In this document: positions 56,083 through 64,000 of the stretch, piece after piece
Layout: each line of letters starts with the position of its first letter
How positions within the stretch are numbered: position 1 is the stretch's first letter
Assembly (NCBI RefSeq): GCF_019393635.1
Contig: NC_057867.1
Location: forward strand, 65,041,492-65,105,491
Direction of reading: 5' to 3'
DNA length: 64,000 nucleotides
DNA from: Dromiciops gliroides
Taxonomy: Eukaryota; Chordata; Mammalia; Microbiotheria; Microbiotheriidae
Position numbers and translations under genes: made by a program
Notes under the pieces: generated by a model
Told to the model about the DNA's origin: nothing
The model's input: only the letters and a program-made list of their open reading frames with translations
Database searches by the model: none

Positions 56083-56559
56083 GATTGCTATCTTTTTAAC
56101 TTGGCATTTCAAACCTCTCAAGATCTTCCTCCCACCAACCTCCCAGAGTTGTTGTGAGGATCAAAGTCCTTAGCACAATAGGTGCTTAACAGGTACTTAA
56201 TAAATGTTGGTTCCCTTCCTTTCTCTATTTCCACCTTTTCGGACTTCTTTCACTTTTTAGCTAAGCTTGGCTACTTGCAGTTTCCAACTCTGGGCAAAAC
56301 ATTTACAGCCACGTGAAAAACTGTCCTAAATCACTAATAAGAGAAAAGCAAATCAACATAACTGAGGTTTCACTGCATACCCTGCAAGTTGGCAAAAACA
56401 ACAAAAAATCACAGCAGTCAATGTTGGAGGCGTCGTGGAAAAGATAAGCATGCTAAAAATTGTTGGTGGACCTATGCAATGGTATAACAGCTTTGGGAAG
56501 CAATTTTAAATTATGCAAATAGTGACTAAAATATCCATATCCTTTAAACTAGAGACTAG

Positions 56560-57215
56560 TTTGTCATGCGGGGGTGGGAGTGGGGATAAGCTCCCACTCT
56601 CTATAAAATGCTCCAATGGCATGGGTCTCAAATAGCCTCTGACAACCGAAGCCCGACTCCTGGCCTTCTCGTGGCGGAACTGTTTCCACTAACAGGAGAA
56701 GGGGCGAAGGCGAGTCACTGGTGCCTTAAAACCAGTCGCTTCGGGCAGGTGGGGCTCGTTAGCCTTGGCAGGCAACACGCCTAGGGGAAGGAAACCCTGA
56801 TGTTAAACCTCTGCTGCCTTGTGGCTATACCCATATATGGGAAAGGCTTCGGGAGTTAACCCCGAGGAAAAATCAGGAGTCGGAGTCCCTTAGGCAGTTG
56901 GATGTTGGACACCACATCCCTCTGGCAACTCCTGTACTGGCTCTGCCTCTCCTTTGGATCCACCAATGTCGCGGAGAGGGAAAATCTGCTGCATGGGCAA
57001 CAGCTTGTTTTCCATATTGATCCGCCCAGGCCAGCGCCCTGGAGAGGACACTCCAGCTACTCCTCACGGGGTAGATACAACACAGGATGCGGCAGTTACC
57101 GGTTATAAGTCACTTAGGAGCTGCGGCTCCCACATTGGACTGCACAGCCACACTGTGGCCTTCGGCTCTTCAAGGCGCTGATCTATGGTCGTCTGTGACT
57201 GGTGGAGGCCTACTA
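56560..57215 (+). mobile_element. GC-rich insertion, possibly the 5' region of an RTE LINE
   Basis: About 655 bp, clearly more GC- and CpG-rich than the L1 on both sides. It begins near tttgtcatgcgggggtgg and ends near gactggtggaggcctac. Blocks such as 'ctccactctctataaaat'-like text, 'ggtggggctcgttagccttg' and 'gtcgcggagagggaaaatc' recall the 5'UTR of marsupial RTE elements, though I am not certain. No poly-A or RTE 3' end and no clear target duplication are seen. Confidence 0.45.
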
Positions 57216-57565
57216 CATTACTGGGTCTGTACCCCTCAAAGGAAGCCATCAATAAGAAAAAAGTCCCCATATTCTCCAAAATATTGATAGCCACTCTTTG
57301 TGATAGCTAAGAATTGGAAACAAAGGAGATGCCAGTAAAATGGAGAACTGGCTAAACGAATCGTGGTACAAGAATGTAATAGAATAGAGTAATATTCTGC
57401 TGTAAAAAATGACGTATGTGATGGATACAGAAAAACATGGAAAGATCAAACGTGAACTGATGCAGCGTGAAGTAAGCAGAGCCAAGAAAACAACATACAC
57501 AATGACTATAACGATGTAAATGGGAAGAACAACTACACACTCCCCAAAATCAAAAGTGAATGGAG

Positions 57566-57706
57566 GGGCAGCTAGGTGGCGCAATGGATGGAGCACTGGC
57601 CCTGGAGTCAGGAGGACCCGAGTTCAAATTCGGCCTCAGACACTTGACACTTACTAGCTGTGTGACCCTGGGCAAGTCACTTAACTCCAATTGCCTCACC
57701 AAAAAC
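57566..57706 (+). mobile_element. WSINE1-like SINE
   Basis: Full copy; the duplication aagtgaatggag lies on both sides, inside the L1 3' end. Confidence 0.95.
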
Positions 57707-57930
57707 AAGTGAATGGAGATTTATGAGAAGACACCTTCAACCCATTCTTTTGTAGAAGTCGGAGGTCCATGTTTCTGGACTTTTTCAATGTATTGACCAA
57801 TTGTGCTGATTTTTTTTTCTTCTGCAAAAAATACTGTTTGTCATATGGGATGGTTCTCTGCAAGGGGTAGGGGGAAGAATACCTAGGATACTATGGTAAT
57901 GTTAGAAACAGAAAATATCAATAAAACATA

Positions 57931-58335
57931 GAAATTAATAACTAGCATTTATATCGTGCTTTAAGGTTCACAAAGAGCTGTATAACTGTTATCTCACTTG
58001 AATACATTCCCTCCTCACTTTCACCTCTTAGCAACCAACAATTTTACTTTCTACAGGACACCTTTCCTGATACCCACCTCCCCAAGTTTTTGTTGCTGCC
58101 TTCTTCAGATTATCTTGCACTCCCATTTCTTGTTTGAAAAATGTATTTCCATTGTGAACTTAACTGACACCAAAAAGTGGACATTTCCATATATGTAGCA
58201 GAACTGAACAAGAGGACTGCAGATTTCTATTACGTGCAAGTTTGCTTTTCTTTTTAGGTGTATTTAACCTGTAGCTTTCACAGCTTTCCTGCATTATCGA
58301 TGCTGATTTCTGGCTTGTCTTCTGTTTGTTGCATT
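57931..58335. other. Unique or old repeat sequence
   Basis: 57940-58000 (agcatttatatcgtgcttta) looks like a widespread old mammalian interspersed repeat. The rest is unrecognised. Confidence 0.35.
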
Positions 58336-58351
58336 TTATTTTATTTTATTT

Positions 58352-58513
58352 TAATTTAAAAAAATTTTTTTTTTGGTGAGACAATTGGGGTTAAGTGACT
58401 TGCCCAGGGTCACACAGCTAGTAAGTGTGTAAAGTGTCTGAGGCCGAATTTGAACTCAGGTCCTCCTGAATCCGGGGCCGGTGCTCTATCCACTGCGCCA
58501 CCTGCCTGCCCCT
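58352..58513 (-). mobile_element. WSINE1-like SINE
   Basis: Antisense copy with (tttta)n tail; flanks duplicate tgtttg(t/c)tgcatttta. Inverted pair with the next copy, about 90 bp apart. Confidence 0.94.
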
Positions 58514-58604
58514 GTTTGCTGCATTTTAAACAAAGATGCCTCAGTGACCCTTGTTTTCTTTCTTTTTTTTCTTTCCTTTTCTCTCTCAATTAAAATTCAA
58601 TTGG

Positions 58605-58746
58605 GGGGCAGCTAGGTGGCAGTGGTTAAAGCACCGTCCCTGGATTCAGGAGGACCTGAGTTCAAATCCGACCTCAGACACTTGACACTTACTAGCTGTG
58701 TGACCCTGGGCAAGTCACTTAACCCTCATTGCCCCGCAAAAAAAAA
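58605..58746 (+). mobile_element. WSINE1-like SINE
   Basis: The head lost a few bases (ggtggcagtggttaaag). The duplication aaaattcaatt lies on both sides. Confidence 0.94.
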
Positions 58747-58756
58747 AATTCAATTA

Positions 58757-59150
58757 GAATAAAATAGTCTTTTATTTGGACGTTTAGAGAAAGTGACCAA
58801 GAGAGAAGTCAAAGAGACACCTCAAGGGGAGAAAATGGCTCAGAGACATGATTCTCTGAGACACGTTTCTTCTCAAACAGAAGAAAGACAAAAGCTTTTA
58901 TGATTGGTAGATGGGGTGACCGGACGGTGGTGACCACCTGACAATGGAAAGTTCCCTTTGGGGGTGGGGAAAGGCTTGAGTGAAGGGTGGTGGTCCTGAC
59001 TTCTGGAGTTTTCTGTGTCCCTTGGCGGGATCAGGCAGCAGCCCTGCCTTATCTCCCTTACTTCTTAGGTATGTCCATCCTGATAGCTAGTTGACCGGTT
59101 TCCCAACCCCCATGTCACTTCTATTCCACATGGTGTTCCTCAAACTATTG
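58757..59150 (-). mobile_element. Possible LTR fragment
   Basis: The minus strand carries an AATAAAAGACTATTTTATTC-type polyadenylation region near 58770, and upstream text that could be U3. The ends and a target duplication could not be fixed, so this is tentative. Confidence 0.3.
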
Positions 59151-59199
59151 CAAGTAGATTGTCAAGACTCTTCTAAGACGTCTCGAGGTTCACCACCCC

Positions 59200-60300
59200 T
59201 GATTTCTTCAACCATTCCTTCTGTGATAGGGCTTCTAGTCTTTTCAGTGTCATAGTCGCCTTTTGATTAAGTTTCACTTTCAAAAATCCTTTCAGTTTCT
59301 GAGTAAAATGTGGTATTCAGAACTGAATGGAATTCCACTCCAGATGGGCTCTGACCAGGGTGGAATGCAGTGGGACTGCTGTCTTCCCTCTCCTTGACAA
59401 GATAAATCTACTAATGTAACCTAAGAGAAAACAAGGTGGTTTTTTTTTGTTGTTGTTTGTTTTGTTTTGTTTTGTGTTTTTTTGTTTGTTTGTTTGTTTT
59501 GCAGCCAGGTCATATTATTGAGTTTCCAGTCTAGTAAAGCCCATAGGTTACTTTCACCTGTATCATTGATAAGCAAGATCTTTCCCATCCTGTGCTTTGG
59601 AATAGTGAGGTTTTTTGTTTTTGTTTTTTACATAGATGAGGTGGGGGTTTTTTTTGTTTGTTTTTTGGGGGTCATCTAGACCTGTGGTTTCATCTGTATA
59701 GGGACCTCCTGGGTGAGAAAATTCACTCTGCCAATGCAGATCTGGAGCTTGTCTGCAGTTTATAATATTAGAGAGTTGCACTGTGTACCAAAGGTCACAC
59801 AGCAAGGTTGTATCTGAGGCAAGCAAGGCCCTACTCTTGATTTTGAGGCTAGCTCTCTATCCACTACATTAAGCCTCTTAAGTCATGCTGATCCCTACTA
59901 AATGAAATATTGGTACTTCTGGTATATTTTACTGGCCTTTCAGAATTTGTTTTTGAATCAGTATTTTATCACCCAATGTTTTGTAGCTGCTCCTTCCAGC
60001 TTTGTGCTCTTCTTACATTTGATAAACACATTACATCCAAGCCAATGATGAAATTGAATAAATAGGATGGAATTGAAAAGAGATCTAGGTGCTAAGACCT
60101 TCGTCTAGTTGACATAAACCCACAAATCCACACATTGCTTGTGGCTATGAATCCATTTTCTCATATAAGTTTAGATTCTATGTTTTTCTATTTCCATGTT
60201 GTCTACCAGGATAGAAGAGCATTTGTGAATGTCAAATACTAGGCATTTTACTGTCTTTTCCAGAGTAGTTACTATTACAAAAGGAGATACAATTAATTTG
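59200..60300 (-). mobile_element. CR1/L3-type LINE, antisense, with expanded GT-rich runs
   Basis: 'tcactccagatgggctctga'-like text near 59335, 'atcattgataagcaagatct' and 'acatttgataaacacattac' follow the CR1/L3 order. The region holds (gttt)n runs at 59440-59500 and an antisense MIR-like piece at 59775-59880. Confidence 0.45.
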
Positions 60301-60439
60301 GTATGGCTTGTTCCTAGTAACCCCATCCTAACTTCTAAAAGTTGGGGATATCTTTGGGCCGTTTTTCTTCTTTCTTTACCTTCTCAGCCTCGGTGATCTC
60401 ATCCACTCAGATCCCAAATCAGTCTATCCATCTACTCAC

Positions 60440-60510
<71 letters not shown>

Positions 60511-60775
60511 CCTATTTACCTTTCTACCCACCTTTCTTTTTCTCTATCTTTTCTTTCTATCTATCTACCTACCTATCTATTTATCTACCTATTTACCTAT
60601 CTACCCACTTTTCTTTCTTTCTCTCTCTTTTCTATCATCTGTCTATCTATCTATCTACCTATCTACCCACCTTTCTTTCTTTCTCTCTCTTTTCTATCTT
60701 TCTATCTATCTATTTATCTATCTATGTACCCACCTTTCTTTCTTTCTCTCTCTTTTCTTTCTATCTATCTATCAC
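60440..60775. repeat. (CTAT)n array with imperfect higher-order units
   Basis: Eighteen uninterrupted CTAT units (60440-60511). Then about four copies of a roughly 60-70-bp compound unit (ctat)n-ctacccac-ctttctttctttctctctctttt. Confidence 0.93.
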
Positions 60776-60779
60776 CTAT

Positions 60780-60905
60780 CTAACACCTCCCTTTTCTTCC
60801 TGAACTCTAATTCCATATCTCCATCTGGATGCCTAAACTCAGCATTCCCCAGACTGAACTTATCTTCCCCACAAAGATTGCCTGTACTCCCAAGTTCCCT
60901 ATTTC
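60780..60905 (+). mobile_element. L2-type fragment next to CTAT repeats, copy 2
   Basis: Partner of 55800-55924. Shared run: gatgcctaaactcagcatt, then cagactgaacttatcttccc. Confidence 0.6.
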
Positions 60906-61161
60906 GATGTCTTTATGGGACACAGGTACACACAATGCTTTACCACCACCATCCCACCACTAGGTAAGATTGTAGCACTCTAAGTTAGATAGCACACCAG
61001 GGATCATTTAGTCCAATCTGCACTTTACATATAGAGAAAACTGGAAGTTCCCACAACATTTTTACCCTGGCACATTTGTCTACCCCATAGTCCCCCTCTC
61101 CCATTGATGAGTTCTTCCCAGAACCTACATTTCAATAAAGAGCCTAGGCCATCCAGCTATC

Positions 61162-61163
<2 letters not shown>

Positions 61164-61199
<36 letters not shown>
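61164..61199. repeat. (TG)18 microsatellite
   Basis: It occupies the tail position of the next antisense SINE. Confidence 0.95.
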
Positions 61200-61202
<3 letters not shown>

Positions 61203-61326
61203 CAATTGGGGTTTAAGTGACTTGCCCACACAGCTAGTAAGTGTCAAGTGTCTGAGGCCAGATTTGAACTCAGGTCCTCCTGAATCCAGGGCTGGTGCTC
61301 TATCCAGTGCACCACCTAGCTGGCCC
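61200..61326 (-). mobile_element. WSINE1-like SINE with TG-type tail
   Basis: It lacks the cccagggtca block. Its tail is replaced by (tg)18. Short flank duplication ctatcttt. Confidence 0.9.
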
Positions 61327-61950
61327 CACTATCTTTTTCTATTGTACTTCCCACTCACCCAGACTTGAAGTCCTTCAATCTCAGCCAGCCACCAGGGTAA
61401 GACATCGGCCACGTGCTCATGGTCATCTCCCCCTGATGGGCAATAGAGGGCTGCCAGGGGATAGAGGAGCACCAAAAACAGCTGGTGGACTTTCTATGGG
61501 ATTGAGTCACCTCCCCCACGATGGGCTCAGTCATCGTGACAAGGACAAACAAGGGGGGAGGGCCTTCCTATGACTGAGCAAGTGAATTTACAATCTGTAG
61601 CTCAAAGCTCCAAAACTCATAATCACTCCCCTTATGGAATCATATCAAACCGATTCATAGTGATTGGAATATGAATGTCTGCCGCTCTGCTCTCCTCCGG
61701 TTAGCATTCACTTGGTGGTTGTTACTTATATGCAGCTTCATAACATTCACTAATTTTGCATATCTACACGTCTAATCTTCCCAGCTCTTTCATACTGTAA
61801 GGTTCATACTGAGGGTAAGAACTAACTGTTCTGTTTTCCATTATCTCCCCATCAGTGGCTAAGTGTGACGTCTTGTACACAGTAGGTACATATAGAAAAG
61901 CTCAGAAGTGTTTGACCATGGCTTAATGTACAATTCCTTTCTCCCGAAGC
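61327..61950. other. Unassigned, moderately GC stretch
   Basis: 61380-61570 is richer in GC and has a 65-codon minus frame, but I recognise no protein or repeat. Confidence 0.3.
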
Positions 61951-61952
61951 AG

Positions 61953-62044
61953 GATTTCTAGGTTCCAAAGGTGACTTGTACTCTGCTGAGGAAGGAAGAA
62001 AAAAGTGCCAGGAGCGTCAGATGTTCTGGGAGCTGAGGCTGGAG
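61953..62044 (+). pseudogene. KRAB-B-like relic exon of ZNF relic C
   Basis: Between acceptor cccgaagcag (61952) and donor-like gtatgc (62045). In the phase of a KRAB-B exon it reads GFLGSKGDLYSAEEGRKKCQ, like GFPVSKPDLISQLEQG of the intact gene. The exon is 92 bp and ends in the wrong phase for the next exon, so the relic cannot make a KRAB-ZNF protein. Confidence 0.6.
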
Positions 62045-62418
62045 GTATGCCTTGGTGTGAGTGAGGTGGGGGACACGGCTGGCCACTTCCCATACTCAAC
62101 CATCCTCTTCTCTGCCTTTACTGGCCAATCTGTCCAGACTCCCCAAAATCCCACCTGCAGGTGACTCCGTTAGGTTCTCGTCTTCTCCCAACCACCGTTC
62201 GTCCCGTGCTGTTCTGGATTATCCCAGTCTTCTTTGCCCCGTTTATGCTCCATGCTCGACTCCCCTTATTGCCTTTGTTCATCTTTTTCTCTTCTCATCT
62301 CTCCTCATCCAGTAGGCACTCTTCTGGATGGTCTTGTTCCCTTACTTTCACAAGAGGTATTTCCTTTCTGTCAGCACTGGAAACAAATGATGCTGGTGTT
62401 TTCTACTTATCATTTCAG

Positions 62419-63130
62419 ATGATTGTACTGGGACTGAGAGTAAGGAAGCTATTCCGAAGCAGGAGAATCCTGAAGAAGCCGAATCACAGGGCATCTTAGT
62501 GGAAGGATCGCCAAGCTCCATTTTCAAGGGGGAAGCCTTTGAGAATGAGGGCAGGTCATCTCAGCAGGGAGCCGTGTAACCCCTTTCTCCAGAGATAGGT
62601 TTTAGACATGTTTTTTCGAAAGCAGAAAGCTCATGAATGGAATGAGTGTGAGAAATGTTCAAGTTCTATTATAGGCAAGAGGATACTATAAGAGAGAATG
62701 ACTATTTGGCTATATGAGTCATATGACTCAGGTAGAATTAAAAATGTATACAACAGTGGATAAAGCACTGGCCCTGTGTTCAGGTGGACCTGAGTTCAAA
62801 TTCATCCTAAGACAGTTGGCACTAGCTGTGTGACCCAGGGCAAATCACTTAACCTTCATTGCCCCCCCCCCAAAAAAATATACAAAACCTGAAAACAAAG
62901 AAGGGGCAAAAATCCCATGAATGTAATGACTTCAGTAAAATCTTCAGTCAGAGGTTATCCCTTATTCATCATTGGTGAATAGATAGTGAAGACAATCCCC
63001 GTGAATGCAATGAACCTGGGAAGTCTTTGAGGCAGAACCCAAGCCTTAGTCAATATTAGAGAATTCACAGGATCGAGAAACCCTATGAATGGAAGAAATG
63101 TGGGGAAGCCTTCATCCTATGTCAGCAATC
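62419..63130 (+). pseudogene. KRAB-ZNF pseudogene C, final exon
   Basis: The acceptor is ttatcatttcag (62418), matching relic A almost base for base. The spacer reads DDCTGTESKEAIPKQENPEE, then AESQGILVEG, and ends at a TAA at 62577-62579. Decayed finger words follow: 'ggaatgagtgtgagaaatg', 'catgaatgtaatgacttcag' and 'tgtggggaagccttcatcc'. A partial SINE (62752-62879) sits among them. Confidence 0.82.
62752..62879 (+). mobile_element. WSINE1-like SINE, head missing
   Basis: It starts at cagtggataaagcactgg and lacks the first 13 bp or so of the head. The flank is aaaatgtataca / aaaatatacaaa. Confidence 0.9.
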
Positions 63131-63400
63131 CAGGAAGCCTGTCAGTTAAACCAAGGGTCACCAAAAGGGGATTAGTGGCAGGGGAACGTTAATGAGAGGG
63201 TTATTGTTTATTAATTCAACCGTTTTTAGCTGTTTAATAAAGTAATGAAAAAATTAAAATCTCAGAATGTAGTGATTCTCCGTTGCTCCGATAGCAAAAA
63301 GTACATATTACGGGGGAAGATCAGTCCCAGAGAGGTGAGGAGGGGGAGCTCCTGGAAAGCAACACCTCAGAGGGGGCTTAAAATTGGTGGCAGTGAGAAA
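63131..63400. other. Unique sequence after relic C
   Basis: No gene or named repeat identified. Confidence 0.35.
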
Positions 63401-63404
63401 GTGA

Positions 63405-63630
63405 GTGTTGGGTGGCATGCTGGACCATTCTGGAATGAAGGAGAACTGACTTCAAACCGTGCCTCAGACACTTCCTAGCTATATGACCTGGGTAAATCAC
63501 TTAAGCACTGCCTGCCTCAGTTTCCTCATCTGTCAAATGGGCATAATATTAGCACCTTTCTCCCAGAGTTGTCGTGCAGATCAAATAAGATATTTGTCAA
63601 GTACTATATAAATGCTAGCTGGAACTCAAA
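63405..63630 (+). mobile_element. MIR SINE, nearly complete
   Basis: 'atatgacctgggtaaatcac', 'tgcctcagtttcctcatctg' and 'caaatgggcataatattagc', through 'tactatataaatgctagctg'. Confidence 0.85.
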
Positions 63631-64000
63631 ATCGCTTTTCGGAATTATCTGTAAAGTCCATTGCTCATTATATCTGAAGTTTATGAAATGCATATGACAG
63701 GAACGTGACTTTGCTTGTTCCCTATCTTGGCTTTTAGTGTCTCCCTTCCTCTACATCATGGTTTGAAAGCACCCTCGGACACTCTGCAGCACCCAACACA
63801 GGCTTCCTTTTTCCTATTTCGGTCTTGTTTAAAAGAGCCTCTTAACAGTCCTTGGATAGATGGTTTGTACTGCCTTGTCCCTACTCAAACGCCCATCCCT
63901 CTTCAGTGGTGACCTGATATTCTGTCACTCTCTTCCCCACCCCGAAGGAGCAGAAGAAAGGGTTTTTGCTTTTAACAAGGCTGCGGTTCCAGACACATCT
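63631..64000. other. Unique sequence to window end
   Basis: No gene or named repeat identified. Confidence 0.35.

Larger units (their letters stand above)
56290..57930 (+). mobile_element. L1 3' region, sense, interrupted
   Basis: Sense L1 3' text runs 'gagaaaagcaaatcaacata', 'aattgttggtggacctatgc', (insertion), 'ctgggtctgtacccctcaaa', 'agctaagaattggaaacaaa', 'gcagcgtgaagtaagcagag', ending 'aatatcaataaaacata'. A GC-rich element (56560-57215) and a SINE (57566) interrupt it. Confidence 0.75.

Noticed and set aside
57249-57596. 115-codon minus frame
   Set aside because: It runs across an L1 3' region and part of a SINE.
60440-60775. Repeat array resembling a CRISPR
   Set aside because: It is a tetranucleotide microsatellite with compound units in a vertebrate genome; no unique spacers.

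Overview
The window is nuclear DNA from a marsupial, most likely an Australian one (Australidelphia). The main evidence is about 40 copies of a tRNA-derived SINE whose head reads GGGGCAGCTAGGTGGCGCAG and whose end reads AAGTCACTTAACCCCCATTG. From memory this matches the marsupial WSINE1 family. There are also MAR1-type SINEs with RTE-like tails, marsupial-style L1 3' ends, old L2, CR1/L3 and MIR copies, and one solo LTR. Family names come from recognition, not from a database search. Apart from one CpG island and one GC-rich insertion the DNA is AT-rich and intron-like or intergenic.

The one gene with strong support is a KRAB C2H2 zinc-finger gene on the + strand, 36301-46282. Four exons join in one frame. 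A leader exon ends in MTGALTARSQ (ATG at 36338). The KRAB-A exon is exactly 127 bp (37834-37960), the KRAB-B exon is 102 bp (43699-43800), and the zinc-finger exon runs 44889-46282. The joined CDS is 1653 nt, or 550 residues plus a stop. It carries eleven intact fingers and a twelfth broken one, followed by about 0.75 kb of decayed fingers beyond the stop. Its KRAB-A keeps the residues used to recruit TRIM28 (KAP1), so it should be a nuclear DNA-binding repressor.

Two decayed relatives lie on the same strand, so the window samples a KRAB-ZNF cluster. One is at 6265-7380, where an L1 was inserted just upstream of the splice acceptor. The other is at 61953-63130, with a frame-breaking KRAB-B-like exon and an early stop. 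A CpG island with two perfect CRE palindromes (50940-51430) lies between the intact gene and the second relic. It has no intact gene attached within the window.

Layout: 1-6.2 kb, L2 fragment and a long antisense L1; 6.2-7.4 kb, first ZNF relic; 7.4-16 kb, unidentified sequence and an L2-type LINE; 16.2-22.1 kb, a pair of identical 465-bp segments 5454 bp apart, with diverged but alignable sequence on their left sides; 22-36 kb, L2 fragments with readable reverse-transcriptase motifs, MIRs and SINEs; 36-47 kb, the KRAB-ZNF gene, with a Y-box-like pseudogene fragment in intron 1 and a mariner-type MITE in intron 2; 47-50.9 kb, SINEs and L1 ends; 50.9-51.4 kb, CpG island; 51.5-61.9 kb, solo LTR, long pyrimidine microsatellites, nested L2/L1/RTE-like insertions; 61.9-63.1 kb, second ZNF relic.

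Most short reading frames in the window come from SINEs (the recurring peptide with SCVTLGKSLNP), microsatellites, or shadow frames of the zinc-finger exon.
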